From Narthecium ossifragum (lineage: Eukaryota; Streptophyta; Magnoliopsida; Dioscoreales; Nartheciaceae): 64,000 nucleotides of DNA. The notes beneath the pieces are model-generated. The model saw only the letters and a program-made list of their open reading frames with translations. It was not told the DNA's origin and made no database searches. The stretch covers positions 12,726,615-12,790,614 of the forward strand of contig OY986969.1 in NCBI GenBank assembly GCA_963920575.1, written 5' to 3'. The translations under genes and the position numbers were made by a program. How positions within the stretch are numbered: the first letter of the stretch is position 1; the number at the start of each line of letters is the position of its first letter. Positions 1 to 10,777 of the stretch are shown here, piece after piece.

Positions 1-2
1 TC

Positions 3-190
3 GTCGATGACATTCTCATCTACTCTAGATCAGAGGCGGAGCACGAGCGACACTTGGCGATAGTGTTGCAGCTACTTAGGGAGCATGGCTTTATGCCAAG
101 GCTTCCAAGTGCGAGTTCTGGCTTGCACAGGTGGGATTCCTTGGACACGTGGTATCGGCAGCAAGGATCTCAGTCGATCCCGCCAAGGTC
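3..190 (+). pseudogene. Chromovirus reverse transcriptase fragment
   Basis: This piece of a Ty3/gypsy pol gene reads VDDILIYSRSEAEHERHL, the catalytic DD box of reverse transcriptase, from base 3. A one-base deletion near base 88 moves the frame; the continuation reads [19 protein letters not shown] and [10 protein letters not shown], the region just after the palm domain. The wording matches Tekay/Del-type chromoviruses and the minus-strand pol at the other end of the window. Homology stops near base 190, where the reading frame stays open but the sequence is no longer recognisable. The window edge cuts the left side. The family is clear, and the fragment cannot be functional. Confidence 0.85.
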
Positions 191-589
191 GAGGCAAGGC
201 ATGTTTACCAGTTTGTAGTGAACTCCTCCCCTTTTCCTTTCAAGAGTGTTCGGGAGAGCGGTTTTCGCTCATGTCATTGTCTTCGTTATGCAGCTGTCTT
301 TTCTGAGAAGCTTATACCGAGTTTGAAATTGAATTTCTTTCAAGCGGTTTTGAGCGTTGCTAGTTTTCGTGTAGACGCTAGCAACATATGGAGAATTAGA
401 AGCCCGAGACTTCGGTCGCCCAGTGTATTGCCTCAGAGTGTTTCGATTCTCCTTGTGGATGGTTCGTTCCATACATGCATAGGTTTTAGGAAGCTAGATA
501 GTGTTGTAGCAAAGAGTACGTGCCCACTACAGCGCCTCGATGACGTGTTAGCAGCTGAGAGATTCATCGACCACTTTAGAGATTGGCCT
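191..589. other. Unassigned sequence between two RT fragments
   Basis: No domain was recognised. The plus frame running from base 131 to 793 stays open across it. It holds a short perfect hairpin: GTTGCTAG at 356-363 pairs with CTAGCAAC at 378-385. It is probably scrambled retroelement sequence. Confidence 0.4.
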
Positions 590-930
590 TCGCTTCGACT
601 ACACCAGTTGAGAGTTCGGGATTGCGACATCCGAAAGACAGCTTTCTGGACTAGGTCATACCCTGATCAGTTTGTGATAGCATTCGTCAACAACATCATC
701 TCTTCACGCGCGTCGAGGAGGAGCCTGAGCAACATTTGGGGTTTGTATCGCAGCTGTCGAGGGAGCATCGACGTTATTTGGCTCCCAGTGTGAGGTTTTG
801 GCCTTCAGAGGTAGGATTCGCCAGACGGGTTGTGTCAGCGGCAGGATTCGCCAGATGGTTTGTGTCAACAATAGGCAGATTAGCTGATCCAGTTAAGCTC
901 GAGGCAGATATTCGACGACAGAGGTAGAAG
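590..930 (+). pseudogene. Second degenerate RT fragment
   Basis: The translation contains [18 protein letters not shown], the conserved palm strand of Tekay/Del-type reverse transcriptase. It then jumps to [16 protein letters not shown], where the catalytic DD pair has become NN. After a frame change it resembles the stretch following the palm (SEVGF, VVSAAG). About 20 to 30 residues normally lying between the two blocks are missing. Both RT pieces lie in the same orientation about 400 bases apart, so this is either a tandem rearrangement of one element or two fragments brought together. It is inactive. Confidence 0.6.
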
Positions 931-1001
931 ACGGTATTCGAGAATCAGCAGAGGCATTTCCAGGACTGCGGGGCCGCTGACCAGAGTGACCAAGAGGTCG
1001 G

Positions 1002-2446
1002 AGACGAGTCATTAAATATTCATGATTAAACCACTTAATTTACCTTTGTTAGCCCGAGAGTGTTTGTATTTGATAGTTTGTTAGTTGATTTCAGGTTTAA
1101 CGAAGATTCAAGTTCGAAAATTTAGAAAAAGGCTAATATGTTGAAATACGCCGCTTCGCTGTTAGTTTGAAACGAATTCACCAAAATCTCCAGATAAATC
1201 CTAAATTCTTGAAATTTGTAGTACATCTAGAGTCAATCAAGAACAACAACTTTCATGTTGGACATTTTGCGAGATTCCTGACAGATTAATACCAGTTTTG
1301 AAGACTATGATGATAAACATATGCTGGGAAACTGGTCCGTCGATGTTCTGGAGAGTATTCGCCAAATATTCCACATAAGTCAGAATGTTATCAAATCTTC
1401 GGGATCGGACAGAAGACTTACTAATCTACATCATTCATGTTGGACTCGTTTTCAAATTACGGCTTGATTGAACCCAGTTGGGACCAGAATAGACTGTCTG
1501 GGAGTAATCCAGGAAATCTGAGTTGTAATAGAAGTCCAACTTAGCCAAAACCATAATTTTGGGAGTTATCCTATAAATAGGGTTATTCCATCCGAATTTC
1601 TCATCTTTTGGGGGAGAAAAATCAGAGAGAAAAAGGAGAAGGCTAGGGTTTGAAGATGGAGATCTTTCCATGGGGATCGATGGCTTCCTTCCCAACACCT
1701 ATGGAGCTTTCCCAAAAGATGAGTAGCTAATTTCTAAACTTAGGGATCTCATGAAACTCTAGTGTAACTTTTTGAATTCTTTGATTTGAATCTTGTATTC
1801 TTCTCAAGACATGATCCTATGAATTTGCTTTTTATTGTTAATAAAGTTGAAGGAACAGAGCTCCCTTGACATATTCTTAGTCCTACATGATTTCTGTGAT
1901 TGATTGTAGAGATTCATATGATGGTTTTCATGTGATTTATGGTTTGCTAGTGAGATAGGTTATGCTAAGTTAGGATAGGTTGGGCCAAGGTCATTAGGCG
2001 TAGTAAAACTTAAAGTAATTGTAGGACCAAAGACAATCTATGTCAAGAAAGATAGGCTATGCCGTTAGGAACATAAATCTTGTTTTACGGATTCATGTGA
2101 GGCTGTAGCCATATGATCCATAATGTTTAGAGCAGGTGAGCAAGAGGATAACTGAAGAATACAGAAGGTAAAGCTAAGGTGCATTGAGTAATCACTAAGT
2201 ATTTCTCTTAGTGATTTAACAACAACCTTTACTTGTTTTTCTTAGTTAGCTTTAGGTAATTCAATCTTATAATTACCACTTTTGCTTAGTTTTAGAGTTT
2301 TAAGAATTGATTTTGATTTTCAACATTTTCCCTGTGGATCGACTCTGGACATTACCACTAATCTACCCTGTAGGATTGTGATAGAATAAGGATTATATTT
2401 TGATTGAGGTTTGCTGCGCTTTAACAACACGCTTCACAAAACATCA
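1002..2446 (+). repeat. Athila-type LTR (first of three)
   Basis: The start is degenerate (AGACGAGTCATTAAATATTC against TGATGAGTCACTAAATATTC in the sister copy at 62512), and the end is ACATCA. A TATA box (TATAAATA) lies near 1572. The tRNA-Asp PBS follows directly. LTRs at 6146 and 14881 and a solo LTR at 62512 belong to the same family. The last 375 bases are almost identical to those of the LTR at 6146, while the first part differs by roughly 10 percent. No TSD is visible on the left. Confidence 0.85.
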
Positions 2447-2451
2447 ATTTT

Positions 2452-2469
2452 TGGCGCCGTTGCCGGGGA
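2452..2469 (+). other. Primer-binding site, tRNA-Asp
   Basis: TGGCGCCGTTGCCGGGGA lies five bases after the LTR end and is complementary to the 3' end of plant tRNA-Asp (CCCCGGCAACGGCGCCA). This primer is typical of the Athila lineage. Confidence 0.92.
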
Positions 2470-2810
2470 TTTTGACGGTTAACTAATTGATTTTCTCTTA
2501 ACTTGTTTTCTTTGCTTTGTTAGGTTTTTATCTTTCTTATTTTTCCCTTTATTTATTTTACATTTTTTAGGATGTTTCTGACAAGTTTTTTGGAATTTTT
2601 GCTTCATTGTAATGGATTTTCTTGAAGGAAGCATCTCACCTGCAGCCTAGAGCGATCGGTCGAACCCCAAACTGACCGATTGGAACTGCACAATCAGGTA
2701 AGTTTTCTAAATTCAAAATTTTTCATTTCGATCAGGGTTTTCCGGATTTTGTCCTCTCCTCCGAATCTTCTGTTTTCTTTTTTCTCTTTTTGGTCTATGA
2801 TTTTGCATGC

Positions 2811-3918
2811 ATGACCAATTTTTATATGCCACCGGGTGCCATATCGAATGACGATTTGCCTTTTGGTTATAGACCCGCTTATAATAATGACATATATGGT
2901 TTCACAAATCTAGCATATAATTCATAGTCATACACTTATAATCCGAATTTTAGAAACCATACATACCCTAATTGGCAATTTCAAGGTTATCAGCCCCCTA
3001 ACGTTCAACCATGGAATATAGAAACACCGACCCAAAATTTTAAACATTATTTTTAAAAGCAATATACTTCACAAGCACCCTCTGACTCAGCTTTGGACAC
3101 AATCATAAGTACACTTGCCAACATGAATGCTAGAATGAATAACATCAATGCTAGTATGAATAACATCAAGGGTAAGATGGAAAGAATCGGAAGAGATGTT
3201 AATTCTAATGATCAATCAAGTAAGAAAATAGAGACACAAATAGAACAACTAGCCCACATGGTTGATTTATATTATGAAAATGAGGATTATGCAAATAATT
3301 ATGTTCCGGCTGTTTCTGATGACAATGTTGGTGAAGCTTATGTTTCTAATGAGAATGTTGCATGCCATTTTGAGATGCTTTCTAATACTTTGCCGAATTA
3401 TACAACTATTGACAATATTTTACTGGCCCCTGAAAATAATATTCTTGAATGCATACCTAATGAAATTGGACCTTATATGTATTTTGATCACGCTTTAGAA
3501 GCTAATTTTTTTTTGTGATGATTAGAATTGTTGTGATGAATTGCCGGTTTTACATGATGTGTTGAATGACGATGTAGTGCCTATTTGCATTGATGGTAAT
3601 GAGGATAAGCTCTTTAGTGAGATTCCCTACCAGAAACCTCAAATTGAGCCTCTATATTCTGCACTATCCATATTAGTTGAACGTTGTGAGGAGAAGAAAT
3701 CTAACATGAGTGAAAACCATGTCAATTTCTATTGTTTCTTCATCAAAAATCATATCAAAACTTCTCGTCCTGTGCACACTTTGTTTGCTATGGATATTCC
3801 TATATTCTTTGATAAAGCATGTCTGCATACCTTCACCATGATCCGGGCCATGTATTTCTTCACATGGAACCATCGGCGTCCTAAATCTTGTTTCGAAAGC
3901 GTCGAGCGAAAGGCATAA
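2811..3918 (+). pseudogene. gag: Gag-like decayed ORF of non-autonomous element
   Basis: An ATG at 2811 opens a frame with polar, Asn/Tyr/Pro-rich sequence (YNPNFRNHTYPNWQFQGYQ) like the region after the Athila Gag zinc knuckle. It continues with QSSKKIETQIEQLAHMV, the conserved helix with the Q..I..LE.QIGQLA pattern. There are two in-frame stops, a slip in a run of T near 3510 and a further TAG; beyond these the frame continues to 3918 with sequence I cannot assign. No zinc knuckle, protease, RT or integrase is present, so this internal region could only have moved with proteins from a relative. The Gag relationship is moderately sure; the last 380 bases are of unknown origin. Confidence 0.6.
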
Positions 3919-3928
3919 AATTGCACGC

Positions 3929-3946
3929 TTGCTGGGAGGCAACCCA
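3929..3946 (+). promoter_or_regulatory. Conserved hairpin after coding region
   Basis: The core TGGGAGGCAACCCA can fold as TGGG/CCCA around a short loop. The same core follows the integrase remnant at 9507 and the intact integrase at 33979. Confidence 0.6.
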
Positions 3947-3988
3947 GATTTTAGGAGTTCTTTTTAATTTTTAGGTTTTTTTGATGAT

Positions 3989-4764
3989 TTGTTTTCAATT
4001 TTTTCCCGGAATTTCCTTCGTTTCTCCCAATTTTTCTCTCTCCTTCTCATCGTGGCTCAACAGCGAGCCACGAACTCATCATCCCGGCTCTATCGGCTCG
4101 TCCTCGAGCCGTTAGCTTTCACCGCCCGTCGCCACCTCTCCGGCCATCCCCGTCCCTCCAAACCACCACCTACATCACCGCCATCCTCTCCTCTACCTCC
4201 TCACAGCTTCCTATTCCCCAATTTCTTCTCTTCCGACGCCGGTGAGCCCATCGGCCGTCGTCAACACCTTCATCCACGGCCGCCCATTGCCCCCAAACAC
4301 CTCCAAAAGCTTCCTTCCACCACCACGAAGCTTCCTTCGGGATCATCCGCTTCAAACTTCGACGAAACCACTGCTCCGACCACCTTCAACCCACCGTCTG
4401 GAAGCACAATTCATCAATCAAGCACTATAGGACAGTCCCCCATGGTTCCACGATCCTTCCTCACCCCTTGCCAACCTTGATTGGAGCTCCGATCATCGGA
4501 ATCCAATTCCGGCAATCATCGCCCTCCGAGCCGTTCACCTTCGATATGTCACCTAGAGACCTCTATTCTTTGATCAGAGCTCACCGGAGACCTGCTCAAG
4601 CAGCTACGATTCTTCCTGTACCCTTCCCATCCTCCGGCCTAGCCATTTCACCGATGATCATCGCCGGCGAGCTCTCTGCCGTCCGACTGCTACAAAACCC
4701 TATCCAGGTGCTACAGTGTTCCGATTTCCGATCGAACAGTCTTGATCTTGAACTTGGACGATAG
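3989..4764 (+). other. CT-rich, possibly captured segment (copy 1)
   Basis: This is GC- and pyrimidine-rich sequence between AT-rich flanks. Open frames (3989-4480 and 4468-4764) are Pro/Ser-rich with no recognisable domain. Related sequence recurs at 7619-7870 and 9580-10388. Its composition resembles a plant gene leader, so it may be host DNA captured by the element. It is probably noncoding. Confidence 0.5.
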
Positions 4765-6134
4765 TATAGATGCTGATTATTTGGGTGTTGTGCATGGAAG
4801 ATTTAATGCATTTTACTGCTTTCCTGTTTATAATTTAACTTGTGTGGATGAATGCTTGTACAAGGTTTATATATCATGAAACTACAAAGGAGACTGCCAA
4901 TATTTTCTATGCTTTTCATACATTTTTGGACTTTTATTTGTTATATTTGATCTTTTGGAAAAGGTATGTATTTCTGTGGCAGGTTATGCTTGGGAGGAAT
5001 AAATTTTATTGCTTACAGCGGTGATTTCTGTATTTATGAAAGAGCGCTATTTTGAAGCCTTCATTATGGTTATCTCTACCCTTTATTCCTTGATTTATTT
5101 TTATGACTTAGTGTAATTGGGGACAATTACATTTAAGTTGGGGGTAGCCTTCATAAACTTTTATGCTCATATTTTTTTTCTAGTAACCAAATAATATACA
5201 TCCCTTGAACTATGTCAAAAGAATGGAATTATGATATTATTTGATAAAAATACTTGTTTTAGAAATTTATTTTATGAATTGTTTTGAAACTTGTATATCA
5301 TATAAGGGATAGTAATTTTTTACTGTGCATGATATTATTTCTATACTTTAACACTTTTACCATGATTTAAGGTTTAGGTTGACATATCCTAATGCACATG
5401 TTCACTTCCACATGTTGAAAAGTTGATATTAGATTCTAAGCATGATACTATGATAGATTTACAGTTTTATATCATGTCACAAAAAATACATGAACACATG
5501 CACTTATCTGAATATAAAAAAGTGGATTTTCAACTTAGTAACCGGGCAGTGTGTCTAATCAGCGTGGTGTTCGCCTAAAACAGTTGAAATTCCTAAAAAC
5601 AAATAAGGGTTTCATACTTAGTAACCGGGCAAGGTGACTAACAAGGTGTGTTGTTCGCGTAAAATAGTTGAAATTCCTGTAGAAAAAAAAAGAAAAAAAG
5701 GAATAGGAAAAAACAGAGATTGCTATGTGATAAGTGAAAAATATGTGCTTGAATAGGATTGTGATATTGAATAGTTGAAGTGTTTAGATATGATTGTTAC
5801 TCTGAAGCATGTGGAACCCCATTCACACACAGGAGTGTTAAAGTTATTTTTAATCATGATTAAATATGTTGAAGTATTGGATATATGTTATGAATGTTTT
5901 AATTTACTTTCTTTTTATATGACTATGAGTTGAAGGGTATATTTATGGATAATATTTCTATTTCATGCATTAGAGGTGATGAATATTGTGATTGATTTTT
6001 AATGGTATATTCAAGGGAATGTATAGATGTTTGTGTGTGACATCCCTGAAAACCCTTAGGAGACTATAACTCCTCCACTGGGGCAACCTAGCGGTTTAAA
6101 GGCTTGTTTCTTTGCTCGAAGACTAGCAAAGTGT
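4765..6134 (+). other. AT-rich 3' noncoding spacer
   Basis: There is no gene here. A purine-rich motif at 5117-5147 (ATTGGGGACAATTAC, then AAGTTGGGGGTAG) resembles the true polypurine tract before the LTR and recurs near 8400, 13638 and 34074. Repeated phrases (CTTAGTAACCGGGCAA at about 5535 and 5614) suggest a short internal duplication. Confidence 0.6.
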
Positions 6135-6145
6135 AAGTTGGGGGG
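6135..6145 (+). other. Polypurine tract
   Basis: AAGTTGGGGGG abuts the TG of the next LTR, as expected for the plus-strand primer. Confidence 0.85.
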
Positions 6146-7595
6146 TGTAATGAGTTACTAAATATTCATGATTAAACCCCTTAATTTACCTTTGTTAGCC
6201 TGAGAGTGTTTGTATTTGATAGTTTTTTTAGTTGATTTCAGGTTTAACAAACATTCAAGTTAGAAAATACAGAAAAAGGCTAATATGTTGAAATTATGCC
6301 GCTTTGCTGTCAGTTTGAAAAGAATTCGCCAAACTCTTCAGATAAATCCTAAATTTCTGAAATTTGGAGGACATCTAGAGTACATCGAGAAGAACAACTT
6401 TTATGTTGGACACTTTGTGAGATTCATGACAGATTAATACAAGTTTTGTAAACTGTGAAGATAAACAGATGCTGGAAAACTGGTCCATCGACGTTCAGGA
6501 GAGTATTCACCAAATATTCCAGATAAATCAGAATATTATCAAATCTTTGGGATCGGATAGAAGACTTAATAATCTACATATTTCATGTTGGACTCGTTTT
6601 CAAATTATGGCTTGATTAAACCCAGTTGCGATCGGAATAGGCTGCCAGGGTTTAATCCAGGAAATCCGAGTTGTAATAGAAGTCCAACTTAGCCAAAACC
6701 CTAATTTCGGGAGTTCTCCTATAAATAAGGTTATTCCATCCGAATTTGTCATCTTTCGGGAGAGAGAAATCAGAGAGAAAAAGGAGAAGGTTAGGGTTTG
6801 AAGACAAAGATCTTTCCGCGGGGATCGATGACTTATTTCCCAACACCTATGGAGCTTTCCCAAAAGATGAGTAGCTAATTTCTAAACATAGGGATCTCAT
6901 GAAACCCTAGTGTAACTTTTTGTATTCTTTGGTTTGAATCTTGTATTCTTCTCAAGACATGATCCTATGAATTTGCTTTTTTATTATTAATACAGTTGAA
7001 AGAACAGAGTTTCCTTAACGTATTCTTAGTCCTACATGATTTCTGTGATTGATTGTTGAGATTCATAGGATGGTTTTCATGTGATTTATGGTTTGCTAGT
7101 GAGATAGGCTATGCTAAGCTAGGATAGATTGTGCCAAAGTCATTAGGTGTAGTATAACTTAAAGTAATTGTAGGACCGAAGACAATCAATGTCAAGAAAG
7201 ATAAGCTATGCCGTTAGGAACATAAATCTTGTTTTACGGATTCATGTGAGGCTGTAGCCATATGATCCATAATGTTTAGAGCAGGTGAGCAAGAGGATAA
7301 CTGAAGAATACAGAAGGTAAAGCTAAGGTGCATTGAGTAATCACTAAGTATTTCTCTTAGTGATTTAACAACAACCTTTACTTGTTTTTCTTAGTTAGCT
7401 TTAGGTAATTCAATCTTATAATTACCACTTTTGCTTAGTTTTAGAGTTTTGAGAATTGATTTTGATTTTCAACATTTTCCCTGTGGATCGACTCTGGACA
7501 TTACCACTAATCTACCCTGTAGGATTGTGATAGAATAAGGATTATATTTTGATTGAGGTTTGCTGCGCTTTAACGACATGCTTCGCAACACATCA
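6146..7595 (+). repeat. Athila-type LTR (second, shared)
   Basis: This LTR starts TGTAATGAGTTACTAAATA after a polypurine tract and ends ACATCA. A TATA-like TATAAATA lies near 6720. It is preceded by a polypurine tract, as a 3' LTR should be, and also followed by a mutated PBS, as a 5' LTR should be. It therefore serves two internal regions, the usual outcome of recombination between neighbouring copies. Confidence 0.88.
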
Positions 7596-7600
7596 ATTTT

Positions 7601-7618
7601 TAGCGTCGTTGCCAGGGA
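7601..7618 (+). other. Mutated tRNA-Asp PBS
   Basis: TAGCGTCGTTGCCAGGGA differs from the intact PBS at three positions, all transitions (G to A or C to T), consistent with decay of methylated DNA. Confidence 0.8.
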
Positions 7619-8484
7619 ACCTTCCTCCACCATTACTTACCTCAATTAGAGCATGGATCACCGGAATTTGTCTCCGGCGATCTAAAGCGCGCCGCGGCCT
7701 TCTCCAATCCACCGCCGGGAGCCACCAATCCATCAATCAGACACCGTACATAGACTCCTTGAGCTTCAACGATTCCATCCCTACCTTCCACATCCGCCGG
7801 CGACGATGTTTCACTATCGATCCATCGCCGGCGAGCTTTCAGCCGTCTGATTCTTCTTGGACGTGATCCAGGTGCTCCAAAGCTCATATTTTCAGAGCAT
7901 TTACGGGTGTTCCCTTTTCTCTATCTCCGCTAATTTCGAATTTGATCTTGCCACGGGATGCAGACCGTGGATGAGAAAGACCATACCACGGATTACGAAT
8001 AATTTGGTGCTCTGCTTGGATGCTTTTGATTCTTTATTTCCTTGTATGCGATTTCTAGAAGATGATTTTTGATGTATTATCTCCTTTACTATTTATCTGT
8101 ACATGTTATATTTTTGTGTTGTGAATGTTTGTACATATCAATATATGAGGAAAATACAAAGGAGACTCTGCCGAAATTTTCTATGATTCTAATACGTTTT
8201 TGAACGTTTATTTGTTATTTTTGATCTTTTTGGAAAGGTATATATTTTTTTGTGACAGGTTATGATGGGGAAGGAAGTATTTTTTCAATTATGACGGTGC
8301 CTAAACTTAAATTGGAAAAGAGAATAATCTATTTTTGGGGCGTTCATTATCGTTATCTCTACCCTTTACTTCTTCATTTATTTTTATGACTTAGTGTAAT
8401 TGGGGATAATTACATTTAAGTTGGGGGTAGCATTCATAAATTTCATGCTCATATTTTTTCTAGTAACCAAATATTATATATCCC
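7619..8484 (+). other. Captured-segment remnant (copy 2) and spacer
   Basis: 7619-7870 is related to the CT-rich segment at 4470-4760. 7870-8480 matches the AT-rich spacer at 4780-5200, including the purine-rich motif at 8400-8430. Homology then switches abruptly to integrase, so the expected order of parts has been rearranged. Confidence 0.55.
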
Positions 8485-9452
8485 GTAGGAATCAGATTCA
8501 TGGAAATATCTCTTGTAGGAATGAGATGCCTCAGACTCCGATTTTAGTCGCCGATATTTTTGATATTTGGGGTATTGATTTCATGGGTCCCTTTCTACCA
8601 TCTTTTCGTTTTCTGTATATCATTGTAGTTGTTGACTATGTTCCTAAATGGGTAGAAGGTATAGCAACCAAGTCAAATGTTCATAAAGTTGTGGTTAAAT
8701 TTCTTCAAAGTAATATCTTTTCTCGATTTCGTTGTCCTCGTGCGATTATTAGTGATGGTGGTTCTCATTTTAATAATCAACATTTTGCTTCCCTTCTTAG
8801 AAAGTACTCTATCACACATAAGGTAGCCACACTTTATCATCCTCGGACTAGTGGCCAGGTAGAGCTCTCTAATAGGGAATAAAACATATTTTAGAGAAAA
8901 CTGTTTGAATATACCGCACAGATTGGGCCATCAAGTTACACAATGCACTTTGGGCTTACAGGACAGCTTATAAAACACCTATTGGTATGTCCCCATATCG
9001 GTTAATATTTGGAAAACAATGCCATTTACCTGTAGAGTTAGAACATCGTGCTATGTGGGACATTAAAAAATTGAACACTAATAGTAATGCTGTCATGGAA
9101 CATAAGAAATTAAGTTTATGTGAACTTGAGAAAATTCACAATGAAGCCTATTTGAATTCCAAAATTTATAAAGACAAAACAAAGACCTTTCATTATAAAT
9201 ACGTTTCAAGGAGGACTTTTGTTGTTGGGCAAAACGTTTGGCTGTTTAATGTGAAGTTGTGTCTTTTTCCATGAAAATTATGATCTAGATGGACTAGGCC
9301 TTTTATTATGAGTATTTTTACATGGCGCTGTAGAAATTAGAAATCCACAGACATATGAAGTTTTCACTGTTAATGCGCATAGATTAAAACATTATGTGGA
9401 GGACATCGCTCATGGCGATATGGTTGAGTCCATCGAACTAACGGATCCATGA
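8485..9452 (+). pseudogene. pol: Athila-type integrase pseudogene
   Basis: The decayed integrase reads [20 protein letters not shown] (first catalytic Asp), [15 protein letters not shown] (second Asp) and [11 protein letters not shown] (catalytic Glu). The C-terminal part has the family signature [20 protein letters not shown] and ends around VFTVNAHRLKHY. Lesions include a one-base deletion at about 8880, a stop near 8909, two stops at about 9272-9282 and another frame change near 9310. It resembles the integrase of element C (32706-33932). The zinc-binding N-terminus and everything upstream are missing. It is inactive. Confidence 0.85.
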
Positions 9453-9502
9453 GATAACTGATCCTTTTATGGACGTCTAGCAAAAGACGTCAAATTACAC
9501 AC

Positions 9503-9520
9503 TTGCTGGGAGGCAACCCA
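9503..9520 (+). promoter_or_regulatory. Conserved hairpin after integrase
   Basis: TTGCTGGGAGGCAACCCA lies 50 bases after the integrase stop, in the same relative place as in element C. Confidence 0.6.
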
Positions 9521-9579
9521 AAAGTTTTTAGGACTTTTCCTGACTTTTTTTAATTTTCCTTAATTTTTAGGATTTTTTC

Positions 9580-10388
9580 CATGTCTTTATCTAATTTTTT
9601 CCAGATTTTTCATGAATTTCCTTGTTTTTCCTCGTTTTTCCTCTCTTCTCCCGCTCTGTTCTTTGATCACGGCTCGTCGTCCCGGCTCGTCAGCTCGTCC
9701 CCGAGCCGTCACCACCCATCGCCCATCGCCGTCCCTCTGGCCACCCTCATCCCTCCAAACTAGTACCAAAACCTCCGTCATCCTCCCACTTCCTCATCCC
9801 CGGTCTCCTCTTCCCTCGAAACCATCTCCTCCGACACCGATGAGCCCCTCGGCCGTCGTCGAGACCCTCATCCACGGCCTCCCATTGCCCCAAAACACCT
9901 CCAGAACCTTCCTCAGGCCACCATGAAACTTCCGCCGCCATCAAAACCATTCCTTGCCGCCTGGATCATCAGATTCAAACTTCGATGGTCTCTATCTCTC
10001 CGACCACCTTCAATCCGCCGCTTGGAAGCCCAATTCTTCAATCATACACCATAGGACAGTTCCTTGGCCTTCCAAGATCCTTTCTCAACCTTTTCCAATC
10101 GTGATTGTAGCTTGGATCGTCGTCAGAATCCAATTCCGACAATCATCTTACTTCGATCCGGCCATCTCTATTCTCCTACCTAGAGGCTGTGATTCATTGA
10201 TCATAGCTTACCGGAGAACTCCTCAGACATCCACGATTTTTCTTGTACCTTCCCTATCCTCTAGGGAAGCCGTTTTACAGTTGACCACCTGCGGTGAGCT
10301 TCCGGCCGTCCGATGGTTGCCTGACACGATCCAGATGCTACAGAGCTTCGATTTCGAATCGGACGGTCTCGATATTCAATCTGGATGA
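9580..10388 (+). other. CT-rich, possibly captured segment (copy 3)
   Basis: This is similar throughout to 3989-4764, including phrases such as GAGCCGTCACCACCC and CCGATGAGCCCCTCGGCCG. Open frames are Pro/Ser-rich and not conserved as protein between copies, so coding is doubtful. Confidence 0.5.
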
Positions 10389-10777
10389 AATTATGGATAT
10401 TGAATATTTTTGGTCCTCTGCATGGATACTTCGATGTATTTTAAGATTTTAAGTTTATATTTTAAATTATGTGGATGAATGATTGTATAGGCTACATATT
10501 TAACAAATACAAAGGAGACTCTGTCGAAATTTTGAATAATTCTTAGGCCTTTTGCTATTGTTGATATATTTTCCATTCTATTCTATTTGATCTTTTGGAA
10601 AGGTACTTTTATGGCAGGTTTTCCTTTGTACATTACTCATGGGCGAATATTTATGCAAAATATAGATCGATCACGGGGGTCTTCTTATTTCTTTATATAT
10701 GTCTCTCCGGTTTTATGGTGATTTTTATGGTTTTATTCCTTAAGTATTTTCTAGAGACCTGCAGTTCGTACTGTTAG
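10389..10777 (+). other. AT-rich spacer
   Basis: It matches 4780-5000 in part, including AATACAAAGGAGACTCTG. It holds no gene. Confidence 0.5.

Noticed and set aside
8400..8484. Integrase start at 8400
   Set aside because: The frame is open, but 8400-8484 is noncoding spacer homologous to 5117-5200; integrase homology begins at about 8485.
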